Shown: positions 1-9,028 of the stretch, piece by piece
How positions within the stretch are numbered: position 1 is the first letter of the stretch
How the letters are laid out: each line of letters starts with the position of its first letter
Program-made: the position numbers and the translations under genes
The notes under the pieces: generated by a model
The model's input: only the letters and a program-made list of their open reading frames with translations
Told to the model about the DNA's origin: nothing
Database searches by the model: none
Source: Nitrospirales bacterium
GTDB taxonomy: Bacteria; Nitrospirota; Nitrospiria; Nitrospirales; UBA8639
Reading direction: 5' to 3'
Length of the DNA stretch: 64,000 bases
Assembly (NCBI GenBank): GCA_022828225.1
Contig: JAJEJG010000006.1
Span: 62,001-126,000, forward strand

Positions 1-222
1 GACTTGGGGGATTTTTGCTAGTCGTTGCTCGGTCTTGGCTTTCACCGCGGAACCGGACACCCCGCTGTGTTCCAGGATCGGACCGGCGGACCCATCGGAT
101 TGCTCCAGCAACGCCGCCAGCACGTGCTCGACGTCGATACCCTGATGATTGCGGTGCATGGCAAGGGCAGACGCGGCTTGCAGCGCCTCCTGCACTTTGA
201 GCGTCATGCGATTCATATCCAT
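1..222 (-). CDS. clpB: ATP-dependent chaperone ClpB, N-terminal fragment
   Basis: Only the first 74 codons are inside the window; the gene runs off the left edge. The translation begins MDMNRMTLKVQEALQAASAL and continues with a GIDVEHVLAALLEQ stretch. This is the Clp N-terminal repeat typical of ClpB, the Hsp100 disaggregase that works with DnaK to rescue aggregated proteins in the cytoplasm. The start at 222 is favoured because a purine-rich ribosome-binding site (AGGGGAG) lies a few bases upstream. ClpA or ClpC share the same N-domain, so the exact paralogue rests on overall resemblance of the opening residues; no Walker motif is visible in this fragment. Confidence 0.82.
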   Translation of the reverse strand, partial: MDMNRMTLKVQEALQAASALAMHRNHQGIDVEHVLAALLEQSDGSAGPILEHSGVSGSAVKAKTEQRLAKIPQV

Positions 223-261
223 GATTTCGACTCCCCTTTTCTTACACGTTTACTGAATACT

Positions 262-289
262 CGAATATCTCAGATAATCACATTGTCAA
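262..289 (-). promoter_or_regulatory. candidate sigma-70-type promoter of clpB
   Basis: Reading the minus strand, TTGACA (284-289) is followed after 16 bases by TATTCG (262-267), about 40 bases before the clpB start codon. The -35 box is perfect and the -10 box is weak. No heat-shock (sigma-32) consensus is obvious. Confidence 0.35.
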
Positions 290-313
290 AAAGATCAAGT
301 AGGGAGTCGACGA

Positions 314-1906
314 TCAGATGGCTGATGAGATCAGCCGTTCGTAGATGGCTTGAACCCGGGCCCTGACGGATTCGTAGCGGGCAAGAAAGTTCGAGGTCGC
401 AGAAGATGCGGGTTGGTCCGCATAGCCCATGCGGACGGCACATTTGGTCAATTCGGCGGGTTGATTCGGCAAAGTATGGGTTTGCAGTTCATGGACCATT
501 TGTATCTTATTCTCAACGTCACGCAAGAACACGTAGGCTTCCTCAAGAAATCGACCGTCATCATCCTGGAGAAGGTTCAAGGCGCAGAGATGGCGCAGGC
601 TCACGATCGTGTTCGATTCAAACAATTGCGGATACGCGGTCACGTGCAGCAATTGAAGCGCCTGGATGAGGAATTCAACGTCGCGAATTCCTCCGGGACT
701 GAGTTTGACGTTGCGCTCATACTCCCCTTTTCGTTGGATTTTTCGATGAATTTCTGCCCGGAGTTGCCGCACCGTATTGACGACGTTTTGGGAACTCCGT
801 TCTTCCCGACCTGCGACAAACGGCTGGATTTTCCTGAGAAAAGCCTGGCCCAAGGAACGTTGGCCTGCTATGGGTCGAGCCCTCAACAATGCCAGCCGTT
901 CCCAAGTCCTCCCACGCGTATGGTAGTATTGCACGGCTTCACGGTTCGACCATGCCAATGGTCCGGCGACTCCCTCGGGTCTCAATCGCAAGTCCACGCG
1001 AAACAAACAACCTTCCGAAGTGGCAATCGACAGGACGCGCGTAAGCTCCCTCGCAACCAACTGAAAAAACACGTCATGGCCGATCTGGTTTTCTGCGACG
1101 TCGGTCTCCTTTTGGCTTGCTGCATACAAATAGATAAGATCAACGTCGGAGCTGTAATTCAGTTCGCGTCCGCCTAATTTTCCCATTCCCAACACCACGA
1201 AGCCCTTTTCACTCGTTGTCCATCCGGGACCTTGCTGACAGAACATGCCGTATTTGTTTCGCAGTTTTTCATTCACCAATTGATACGCGGTATGAATGAC
1301 CAGTTCCACAAGCCGGGACAGAGATTGCACGGTTTCCTTGACGGATGAAACACGAAAGAGGTCACGCGCGCCGATGCGGAGCATTTCGCGACGATGAAAG
1401 CGTCGAAGAGCGTCGAGCTTCTGTTCGTATGCTTGTGCGAGACCAAGGGTTTCGGATAACGCCGCCTGAAGGCGTTTGGGAGTCGGAGGGGATTTCAGGA
1501 TACGCTCTTCCTCGATCCAATAAGTCAGCATGGGGTCTCGAACCAGCGTCTCCGCCATCGCAGGGCTGTTTCCAAACAAGACACACAACAATTGCAGGAC
1601 GTGCGGCGCTTGCGCCAAAAACGTGAACGCCTGGTTTCTCGCGTTGCCGGCATCCAGGTATCGTTCCCATTCACGCAGGGCTTGGTCCGGGTCGGCCGTT
1701 CCTGAAACGGCGCGCAGAAGATCGGGGAGAATGACGGCAAGCCGTTTTCGGCTTCGAGGATCGCCGGCCATGAGTTGAAGATTGGCATCGGCTTGCTTCC
1801 AATCCTCGAACCCGTACGGAGCCAACAGCCGTTCGACCTCCGAAGGCGCCAAGTTTGAAGAAAGCAGCAAAGGGCGAGGATCGACGCCGGCGCTTATGCT
1901 CGACAT
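314..1906 (-). CDS. glnE: Glutamine synthetase deadenylylase-like half of GlnE (single nucleotidyltransferase domain)
   Basis: The 530-residue protein matches the N-terminal (adenylyl-removing) half of GlnE, which strips AMP from glutamine synthetase in response to nitrogen status. A helical N-terminal region is followed by the nucleotidyltransferase motif GMGKLGGRELNYSSDVDLIY around residue 240, a second acidic motif FRVDLRLRPEG, then a KLSPGGIRDVEFLIQ segment and a helical C-terminus. E. coli GlnE joins two such domains in about 950 residues; here the protein ends after one. The ATG at 1906 is preferred over a GTG at 1939 because GGAG sits nine bases before it. The other half is encoded divergently only 75 bases away, so the pair probably shares regulatory DNA. 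Assignment to the removing rather than the transferring half is by motif similarity (for example PLAWSNREAVQYY). Confidence 0.82.
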   Translation of the reverse strand: MSSISAGVDPRPLLLSSNLAPSEVERLLAPYGFEDWKQADANLQLMAGDPRSRKRLAVILPDLLRAVSGTADPDQALREWERYLDAGNARNQAFTFLAQAPHVLQLLCVLFGNSPAMAETLVRDPMLTYWIEEERILKSPPTPKRLQAALSETLGLAQAYEQKLDALRRFHRREMLRIGARDLFRVSSVKETVQSLSRLVELVIHTAYQLVNEKLRNKYGMFCQQGPGWTTSEKGFVVLGMGKLGGRELNYSSDVDLIYLYAASQKETDVAENQIGHDVFFQLVARELTRVLSIATSEGCLFRVDLRLRPEGVAGPLAWSNREAVQYYHTRGRTWERLALLRARPIAGQRSLGQAFLRKIQPFVAGREERSSQNVVNTVRQLRAEIHRKIQRKGEYERNVKLSPGGIRDVEFLIQALQLLHVTAYPQLFESNTIVSLRHLCALNLLQDDDGRFLEEAYVFLRDVENKIQMVHELQTHTLPNQPAELTKCAVRMGYADQPASSATSNFLARYESVRARVQAIYERLISSAI

Positions 1907-1981
1907 TGGGATGCACTCCGATTGACGTTGGACACTCACTGGTCCTCACACTAGTGACATGCTAAAGTATACGAACGTACC

Positions 1982-4270
1982 ATGAAAGACGTATTCGACT
2001 CTACGGAATTGGAGAAACTCACCCGCCAATTCGACCCGGCGATCATCAAGGATTTTCTGGATCGCATGGATCCGGATTATTTCCTGCAATTCCCGACGCG
2101 GACCGTGGCGGAACACGTGGCCTTGGCCAACGTCCTGACCCCGGACAATCCCTGTGCGCTCCTTGTTCAACCAGCCACCGATTTGGGCCGGTACCGGCTC
2201 ACGGTCGTCGCTTACGACTATTTTGCGGAATTTGCCACGATTTGCGGACTGCTGTCAGCCTATGGCTTCGACATACGCGAAGCCCTTGTTTTTACGTACC
2301 ATGAGGATCCGGTTCCTCCGGCGAAATCGTTACGTCACGTGCGGGCGCCTAAATGGCCGATCCGGCGTCCCCGCCAACGACCGGGACTCTCGAGAAGAAA
2401 AGTCGTGGACGTCTTTCAGGTTCAGCTTTTCCCCGGGACCGTATTCGAGGCGGCAAGTGAACAGGCATTGAGCCGGGACTTGACCGATATGATTCGGTTG
2501 CTCGAAACCCGGAACCTCCAGGAGGTCCGGCATCGCGTGAATCGAAAATTGGTGGAAACACTTGGCCGAAGGACAACGGCGGCTTCCGCTCTCGTGCATC
2601 CGGTGGAAATTCTCTTCAACAATACGCGTTCCGCATACGACACCGTCGTCGATATCAGAGGGACGGATTCTCCGGCGTTTTTATACGCCTTTACGAACGC
2701 GTTGGCCATGAGAGGCCTCTATTTGTCAAAAGCCATGATTGATGGAGACGGCGTCAGGGTCCACAACCGATTTTTTGTCAGGGATCGGCACGGCAAGAAA
2801 ATCGTCTCGACGCAAGAACAACAGGAACTGAGCGTCGCTGCGGCCCTCATCAAGGAATTTACCCATTTCCTCACCTGGGCTCCGGACCCCGGCATGGCGT
2901 TGAATCATTTCAGTCATTTTCTTGATCAGTTACTGGAACACCGTCTCAGCAAGAAACAGATCACCTGGCTCACCCAAAAAGATTCCTTGACCAACCTCGC
3001 CCGGTTATTCGGGACGAGCGATTTCTTGTGGGAAGACTTCCTTCGCCGCCAATACGTCAACCTCCTGCCCATTGTCGAAACGTTCCATCAACCCCAGGCC
3101 CGTTACTCAAAAACCGCTCTCGCCAAGGCCTTGGCGTCCCGGCTAGGAAAGAATCGAAGCCCGGAAAAAAGAAAAACGATCTTGAACCAGTTTAAAGATC
3201 AGGAATTGTTTCGTATCGACATGCATCATATTCTCAACGAAACGTCCCTTCCCTCGTTCTCCGAATCGCTCACCACCCTGGCCGAAGTAATATTGGCACA
3301 AGCTCTGGTCGAGGCTCAGGCAGTGGTCAACCGACAACATCCGCCGCCGTTCACGCTGAAACGGAGTCCTCTGCCGTTCAGCATTTGCGGATTGGGCAAG
3401 TTGGGGGGACGTGAATTGGGTTACGCTTCCGATATCGAGTTGCTCTTTGTCTATGGGACAATTGCCTCCGGTCGTCCCGATCCCGTTATCGGTGAATACT
3501 ACGAGCGACTCGTCCAGGAATTTCTCCATTGGATCGAGGCGAAACAGGAGGGAATTTTTCAAGTCGACATCCGGTTGCGGCCTCATGGAGAAAAGGGCAT
3601 GCTGGCCAATTCATTCGATGACGTCAAACGCTACTACCGCACGGGCGGCGGCGCCGCGCCGTTTGAACGGCAGGCCTTGATCAAACTGCGATACCTCGCG
3701 GGGGATGCCGAGCTGGGCCGTCGCATCGAACGCTACCGTGACGAATTCGTGTACAGCCGGACTCCCTGGCCATTGGATACGGCGCTGCATTTGCGACGCA
3801 GGCAGATCCGGGAATTGGTCCCCGGGGGTGCCATCCACGTGAAATACAGTCCGGGCGGGCTCATCGACGTTGAATATGCCGCTCAGTACCTCCAAATACA
3901 ACATGGCCACCGGGATGCCTCACTCCATACTCCCAATACGCTGGACGCGCTCGAAGCCCTTCAAGCGACAAAAGTTCTCTCGCGTCACGACGCAACGATC
4001 CTGACGGCGGACTATCTGTTTCTGAGAAAGGTGATTGACGGCTTGCGCATCGTTCGAGGCAATGCCAAGGACCTGGTCCTGCCGGACTCCGGTTCCGACG
4101 ACATGACGTATCTGGCAAGACGATTGGGGTATATCACCGACGTCTGGAAAGAGGGCGCAGAAACGTTTGAACGCGAACTGGAACAACGCATGAAACGAAC
4201 ACACGCAATATTCGTCAAACTGTTTCGTAAAAAGCCTTCCGGCAAAAGAAAACGGCGTCTTCCCGATTGA
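1982..4270 (+). CDS. glnE: Glutamine synthetase adenylyltransferase-like half of GlnE with two N-terminal ACT-like domains
   Basis: The 762-residue protein carries a GlnE-type nucleotidyltransferase core at about residues 465-740: GLGKLGGRELGYASDIELLF, then FQVDIRLRPHGEKGML, then KYSPGGLIDVEYAAQYL. It resembles the C-terminal, AMP-transferring half of GlnE. The catalytic acidic pair reads D-x-E, which the superfamily allows. The first 280 residues are not GlnE-like. Residues 70-150 (RYRLTVVAYDYF through a FQVQLFPG strand) and 218-275 (AYDTVVDIRGTDSPAFLYAF, then RVHNRFFVRDRHGKKI) look like ACT domains, the second strongly like the glutamine-sensing ACT of GlnD. A basic linker lies at 111-140. 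No clear Shine-Dalgarno precedes the ATG. The ACT assignment is pattern recognition and needs a profile search. Confidence 0.8.
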   Translation: MKDVFDSTELEKLTRQFDPAIIKDFLDRMDPDYFLQFPTRTVAEHVALANVLTPDNPCALLVQPATDLGRYRLTVVAYDYFAEFATICGLLSAYGFDIREALVFTYHEDPVPPAKSLRHVRAPKWPIRRPRQRPGLSRRKVVDVFQVQLFPGTVFEAASEQALSRDLTDMIRLLETRNLQEVRHRVNRKLVETLGRRTTAASALVHPVEILFNNTRSAYDTVVDIRGTDSPAFLYAFTNALAMRGLYLSKAMIDGDGVRVHNRFFVRDRHGKKIVSTQEQQELSVAAALIKEFTHFLTWAPDPGMALNHFSHFLDQLLEHRLSKKQITWLTQKDSLTNLARLFGTSDFLWEDFLRRQYVNLLPIVETFHQPQARYSKTALAKALASRLGKNRSPEKRKTILNQFKDQELFRIDMHHILNETSLPSFSESLTTLAEVILAQALVEAQAVVNRQHPPPFTLKRSPLPFSICGLGKLGGRELGYASDIELLFVYGTIASGRPDPVIGEYYERLVQEFLHWIEAKQEGIFQVDIRLRPHGEKGMLANSFDDVKRYYRTGGGAAPFERQALIKLRYLAGDAELGRRIERYRDEFVYSRTPWPLDTALHLRRRQIRELVPGGAIHVKYSPGGLIDVEYAAQYLQIQHGHRDASLHTPNTLDALEALQATKVLSRHDATILTADYLFLRKVIDGLRIVRGNAKDLVLPDSGSDDMTYLARRLGYITDVWKEGAETFERELEQRMKRTHAIFVKLFRKKPSGKRKRRLPD

Positions 4271-4286
4271 ACCGAAAAGACGCCGT
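4245..4286 (-). terminator. Rho-independent terminator of glnA, inside the 3' end of the GlnE half gene
   Basis: A perfect 10-base stem, ACGGCGTCTT at 4252-4261 and AAGACGCCGT at 4277-4286, encloses a 15-base loop. On the minus strand it is followed by a T-rich run (TTTCTTTT), 33 bases past the glnA stop. The left arm and T-run lie within the last codons of the convergent gene. Confidence 0.75.
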
Positions 4287-4318
4287 GATGTCGAAATAGG
4301 GCTTCAAGGCCCGTCGCA

Positions 4319-5728
4319 CTAAATATCGTAGTACAAGAAGAATTCATGGGGATGAGGACGAATGCGAACCTCATCGGCTTCGTTTTCCCGCTTATAGCTG
4401 ATCCAGGCTTCTACCAGGTCTTCGCTGAAGACCCCGCCCTTGAGCAGGAATTGATGGTCATTCTCCAGGTTATCGAGTGCTTCATCCAGACTTGAAGGCA
4501 CCGTCGGGATATTCGACGCTTCCTCCGGCGCCAAATCGTAGAGATTCTTGTCCATGGCTTCGCCCGGATCGATCTTGTTTTGAATCCCGTCGAGTCCCGC
4601 CATCAGCATGGCGCTGAACGCGAGATAAAAATTTGCCGAAGGATCGGGAAACCTGACTTCGATCCGTTTGGCTTTCGGATTCGTCGAATACATCGGGATG
4701 CGAATGCCCGCCGACCGGTTTCGGCTTGAATAGGCCAACAACACGGGAGCCTCGAATCCCGGGGTCAACCGCTTATAGGAATTGGTCGTCGGATTCGTAA
4801 ACGCCGCCAGGGCCGGAGCATGTTTCAGTACGCCGCCGATATAATGCAGACACGTTTTGGACACGCCCGCGTATTCCTTGCCGGCAAACGTCGGTTTCCC
4901 GTCTTTCCAGATACTTTGATGGGTGTGCATGCCCGTCCCGTTATCCTGGAACAACGGTTTCGGCATGAACGTCGCGGTCTTACCGTGCCTCCGCGCCACG
5001 TTTTTGACGATATATTTATACATCATCATCTTGTCGGCCATTTTCAGCAAGCTGTCGAAGCGAAGATCGATTTCGGCTTGCCCCCCCGTCGCCACTTCGT
5101 GGTGATGTTTTTCAACGTGAATGCCGGCCTTTTCCATTTCCCTGACCATTTCGGTACGGATGTCCTGTTGCGTATCCGTCGGGGGAACGGGGAAATAGCC
5201 TTCCTTATGCCGGGGCCGCGACCCCAGATTGTGACCGTCGTCGCCTGAATTCCAAATGCCTTCTTCGGAGTCGATGAAATAATAGCCCGAGTTGCTGGTT
5301 TGGTCATAACTCGCATGATCAAACACGAAAAATTCGGCTTCAGGTCCCCAATAGGAAGTGTCGCCGATTTTGCTGCTTTTCAGGTATTGTTCCGCCCGTT
5401 GAGCCACACCTCGCGGGTCCCGCTCGTAGACGGCGCGCGTGATCGGATCTTGCACGTTACACACCATACTGAGAGTGGGCAGTTCGGTGAACGGGTCCAT
5501 CCGGGCGGAATTTGGGTCCGGGAATACCAGCATGTCGCTGTTCTGAATAGCTTTCCACCCGCGGATGGACGACCCGTCAAAGCCCGCTCCATCCTTAAAC
5601 AAATCGAGGTTCAGTTCGGAGGTCGGGATGGAAAAATGCTGCCACGTCCCGACCAGGTCCACAAACTTGAGATCGACCATTTCCACTTTGTTCTTCTTGG
5701 CAAAATCCAATACTTCACGCGGAGTCAT
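4319..5728 (-). CDS. glnA: Glutamine synthetase type I (GSI-beta)
   Basis: This enzyme makes glutamine from glutamate, ammonium and ATP in the cytoplasm and is the main entry of ammonium into metabolism. The 469-residue length and motifs are those of bacterial [30 protein letters not shown], the NRSAGIRIP segment and [19 protein letters not shown]. The NLYDLAPEE motif places the adenylylation tyrosine at residue 397, as in E. coli, so this is a GlnE-regulated type. A strong AGGAGGT precedes the ATG. It is the last gene of the porin-amt-PII-amt-glnA cluster, 59 bases after amt, and is followed by a terminator. The split GlnE genes lie immediately downstream. Confidence 0.97.
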   Translation of the reverse strand: MTPREVLDFAKKNKVEMVDLKFVDLVGTWQHFSIPTSELNLDLFKDGAGFDGSSIRGWKAIQNSDMLVFPDPNSARMDPFTELPTLSMVCNVQDPITRAVYERDPRGVAQRAEQYLKSSKIGDTSYWGPEAEFFVFDHASYDQTSNSGYYFIDSEEGIWNSGDDGHNLGSRPRHKEGYFPVPPTDTQQDIRTEMVREMEKAGIHVEKHHHEVATGGQAEIDLRFDSLLKMADKMMMYKYIVKNVARRHGKTATFMPKPLFQDNGTGMHTHQSIWKDGKPTFAGKEYAGVSKTCLHYIGGVLKHAPALAAFTNPTTNSYKRLTPGFEAPVLLAYSSRNRSAGIRIPMYSTNPKAKRIEVRFPDPSANFYLAFSAMLMAGLDGIQNKIDPGEAMDKNLYDLAPEEASNIPTVPSSLDEALDNLENDHQFLLKGGVFSEDLVEAWISYKRENEADEVRIRPHPHEFFLYYDI

Positions 5729-5787
5729 TCCGTACCTCCTTCTTCACACAATAGGTTTTGTTGTACAACGCCGATACGACTATTTTT

Positions 5788-7086
5788 TCAGGAATAGGCG
5801 CGCTCACTATGCTGGCTCAAATCGAGCCCGGTTTCTTCGTCTTCCGGCGATATCCGAAGGCCGACGAGGGCATCAACGACTTTCAAAATGATAAAGGTTC
5901 CGACCACGACAAACACGAGCGTGGAAACGGCCAACACGATTTGAATGACAAATTGACCCGGGTTTCCAAAAAATAACCCTTGGGCCCCGACGGAAGCAAA
6001 TAACCCGGTTGCCAGGATTCCGGTGAAGCCTCCCACTCCGTGAATGGCCACCACGTCGAGCGAATCATCGTACCCGAGTCTCACTTTCAAGACAACCGCG
6101 GCATAACAAAGGGCACCGGCTACGAGTCCGATCAGTAATGCCGACAAGGGCGAAAGGAATCCTGCGCCGGGCGTGATGGTCGCCAAGCCCGCGATGATAC
6201 CGCTGGCCACTCCGAGCATGGTGGGCTTGCCGGTCCTCACCCATTCCGCCACCATCCAACTGAGTCCACCGGCGCATGCCGCAATATGGGTGGCCACAAA
6301 AGCCGTAGCCGCACCCCCATTGGCACCCAAGGCGCTCCCCGCGTTGAATCCGAACCACCCGAACCACAGCAGGCCCGTTCCCAGGACCGTCATCGGCAAG
6401 TTATGCGGCAACATGGATTCAACCCCGTAGCCTTTCCGTTGTCCCAACACCAGGGCGCAGACGAGCGCGGCAAAACCCGAGCTGATGTGCACCACGGCTC
6501 CTCCCGCAAAGTCCAATGCGCCCATCTCTCCCAGCCATCCGCCTCCCCAGACCCAATGGGCAAGCGGCGAATAAATCAGGACCGACCAGAGTACGGCAAA
6601 GAGCAGCAACGCCGAGAATTTCATCCGTTCGGCAAAGCTGCCGGTAATCAGGGCCACGGTAATGGCCGCGAACATGAGTTGGAACACCATGAAAACCAGA
6701 TGGGGGATGCCCGTACCGGGAAACGCATCCTGGCCCACGCCCATCAAGCCGAGAAATTCCAGGCTGCCGATTATCCCGCCGACGTCGGTCCCGAATGCCA
6801 ATGAATAGCCGATCAACACCCACACGATGCTGATCAGACACAGGATGACGGCAGTATGCGCCAACGTCCCAAGTACGTTCTTACTCCGGACCAGGCCGCC
6901 GTAAAAAAGCGCCAACCCGGGCAAGGTCATGCATAACACGAATGCGGACGACACCAGAATCCACGCCGTATCGCCGGTGTCGATAGCCCCCGGAGTACCG
7001 TCCTGGGCCCATCCGGTCGCCACCCCGCACGATACGCTCAGAATCACAATCAATAGCCACATGAATGAGAAGGTCGAGTGCTTCAC
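5788..7086 (-). CDS. amtB: Ammonium transporter (Amt/MEP/Rh family), second copy
   Basis: A 432-residue inner-membrane ammonium channel with an N-terminal signal-like segment ending near GWAQDG and about eleven hydrophobic helices. Family landmarks include AFVLCMTLPGLALFYGGLVR, the first pore histidine in LAHWVWGGGWLGEMGALDFA, GLLWFGWFGFNAGS and the second pore histidine in VVAIHGVGG. The start is GTG at 7086, chosen for the AGGTGG ribosome-binding site before it. The protein is closely similar along its whole length to the other Amt at 7691-8995, including the tail (LDLSQHSERAYS), which suggests tandem duplication around the PII gene. PII proteins bind and block Amt trimers, which fits the neighbouring PII gene. 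Confidence 0.95.
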   Translation of the reverse strand: MKHSTFSFMWLLIVILSVSCGVATGWAQDGTPGAIDTGDTAWILVSSAFVLCMTLPGLALFYGGLVRSKNVLGTLAHTAVILCLISIVWVLIGYSLAFGTDVGGIIGSLEFLGLMGVGQDAFPGTGIPHLVFMVFQLMFAAITVALITGSFAERMKFSALLLFAVLWSVLIYSPLAHWVWGGGWLGEMGALDFAGGAVVHISSGFAALVCALVLGQRKGYGVESMLPHNLPMTVLGTGLLWFGWFGFNAGSALGANGGAATAFVATHIAACAGGLSWMVAEWVRTGKPTMLGVASGIIAGLATITPGAGFLSPLSALLIGLVAGALCYAAVVLKVRLGYDDSLDVVAIHGVGGFTGILATGLFASVGAQGLFFGNPGQFVIQIVLAVSTLVFVVVGTFIILKVVDALVGLRISPEDEETGLDLSQHSERAYS

Positions 7087-7159
7087 GGTTCCACCTCGGG
7101 TTAAGAGTTATATGAACCAGCGCGGCCGGACATGCAAACCGTCACAAGCAATCCATTGT

Positions 7160-7188
7160 CGGGGGATTCACTCCTGAAGTCACCCCCG
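7160..7188 (-). other. Intercistronic stem-loop between PII and amt
   Basis: The 165-base gap between the PII stop and the next amt start contains a hairpin, CGGGGG (7183-7188) with CCCCCG (7160-7165) on the transcribed strand, with additional pairing inside. There is no T-run. It could stabilise or process the polycistronic mRNA; no promoter is convincing here. Confidence 0.35.
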
Positions 7189-7251
7189 GGTACTCCGACA
7201 ACCGCCCCTACCCTGTGGCGGGGCCGTTGGAACGTTTCTTGAAAAAACCGG

Positions 7252-7671
<420 letters not shown>

Positions 7672-7690
7672 TCATGAATCGATCTGAAAC

Positions 7691-8995
7691 CTAAGTATAT
7701 GCGCGTTCGCTATGTTCACTCAGATCCAGTCCAATGATTTCTTCTTCCCTGCCTACGCGAAGGCCTATCACGGCATCCAACACTTTCAAAATAATAAAGG
7801 TCCCGACAAACGAAAATACCCAAGTGGCTCCGACACCTACGGCCTGAATGAAAACTTGCCCCGGGTTTCCGAAAAACAAACCTGTTGCCCCGCCCACGCT
7901 GGCAAAAAGTCCCGTGGCGACCGCCCCCCACGTTCCTCCGATGCCGTGAATGCCCAGGACGTCGAGGGCATCATCATAGCCGAATTTGGCTTTCCATACC
8001 ACGGCTAAATAACACACAATTCCGGCGCCGAGACCGATCCAAATCGAGGAAATCGGGCCGACAAAACCCGCGGCTGGCGTAATCGCCACCAAACCGGCAA
8101 TGGCGCCGCTCGCCCCGCCCAAAGCCGTGGGCTTGCCGGTATACATCCATTCCACCGCGAGCCATCCCAGGACACCGGCAGACGTGGCCACATGGGTGGC
8201 GACAAACGCTCCTGCGGCAATCCCATCGGCCGCCAGGGCGCTCCCCGCGTTGAACCCGAACCAGCCGACCCATAATAACGCCGCGCCGACCAAGGTAAAA
8301 GGCAGGTTATGGGGAGCCATCTTTTCGGCCCCATAGCCATGCCGTTTCCCCAGAACCAACGCCGCGGCCAAGGCCGCCACACCCGAACTGATGTGGACGA
8401 CGGTGCCTCCGGCAAAATCCAGGGCTCCCAGTTCGCCCAACCATCCGCCGCCCCAGACCCAATGGGCCAACGGCGCATAAATCAAGGTCACCCACAGGAC
8501 CGCAAAGAGGACAAACGCAACGAACTTCATGCGTTCCGCAATGGCCCCGCTGATCAACGCGACAGTAATCCCGGCGAACATGAGCTGAAACACCATGAAG
8601 GCCAGATGTGGGACAGCCGTGCCCGGAAAGGCTTCCGGCCCAACGCCGTTCGACCCCAGAAACTCGAAACTGCCGACGATGCCGCCCACGTCCGTGCCGA
8701 AAGCGATGGTATAGCCCCACAACACCCAAACCACGCTGACCACGCACACCGAGATGAAACTGTACATCATGGTGCTCAACACGTTCTTGTCGCGCACCAT
8801 CCCTCCGTAAAAAAGGGCCAGGCCCGGAATGGTCATGGCGAGCACCAGCGCTGAAGACGTCAAGAGCCATCCCGTATCTCCCGCACTGATTGCCGCACTT
8901 CCTTCGTCCGCCAAGGCCGATCCTGCAAGGGAATATAGTAATAATACTGAAAATAATATACTTATATATTTTAACGAAACTCTCTTGTCTTTCAT
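7691..8995 (-). CDS. amtB: Ammonium transporter (Amt/MEP/Rh family), first copy
   Basis: A 434-residue Amt channel with a cleavable-looking signal peptide (LLLYSLAGSALADEGSA) and about eleven membrane helices. It carries the family signatures ALFYGGMVRDKNVL, the pore histidine in LAHWVWGGGWLGELGALDFA, GWFGFNAGSALAADG and the second pore histidine in VLGIHGIGG. It is the second gene of the cluster, 33 bases after the porin stop and 100 bases before the PII start, so it is very probably co-transcribed. It differs from the second copy mainly in the N-terminal and loop segments. Two channels around a single PII gene could give different affinities; that is inference. Confidence 0.95.
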   Translation of the reverse strand: MKDKRVSLKYISILFSVLLLYSLAGSALADEGSAAISAGDTGWLLTSSALVLAMTIPGLALFYGGMVRDKNVLSTMMYSFISVCVVSVVWVLWGYTIAFGTDVGGIVGSFEFLGSNGVGPEAFPGTAVPHLAFMVFQLMFAGITVALISGAIAERMKFVAFVLFAVLWVTLIYAPLAHWVWGGGWLGELGALDFAGGTVVHISSGVAALAAALVLGKRHGYGAEKMAPHNLPFTLVGAALLWVGWFGFNAGSALAADGIAAGAFVATHVATSAGVLGWLAVEWMYTGKPTALGGASGAIAGLVAITPAAGFVGPISSIWIGLGAGIVCYLAVVWKAKFGYDDALDVLGIHGIGGTWGAVATGLFASVGGATGLFFGNPGQVFIQAVGVGATWVFSFVGTFIILKVLDAVIGLRVGREEEIIGLDLSEHSERAYT

Positions 8996-9028
8996 TTTCT
9001 CTCTCCTCCTCGGCGTTTTAGATTTTCT

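Noticed and set aside
350-1177. 275-codon open frame opposite the GlnE half
   Set aside because: It is antisense to a clearly conserved nucleotidyltransferase gene and its translation matches no family pattern.
314-4270. Explaining the two GlnE halves as one gene broken by assembly error
   Set aside because: They are on opposite strands with separate proper starts, and one half has its own added domains, so a simple frameshift cannot explain them.
6286-6804. Long plus-strand open frames opposite both amt genes (also 8309-8854)
   Set aside because: They mirror the biased codon use of the amt genes; translations are His/Gln/Arg-rich without domains.
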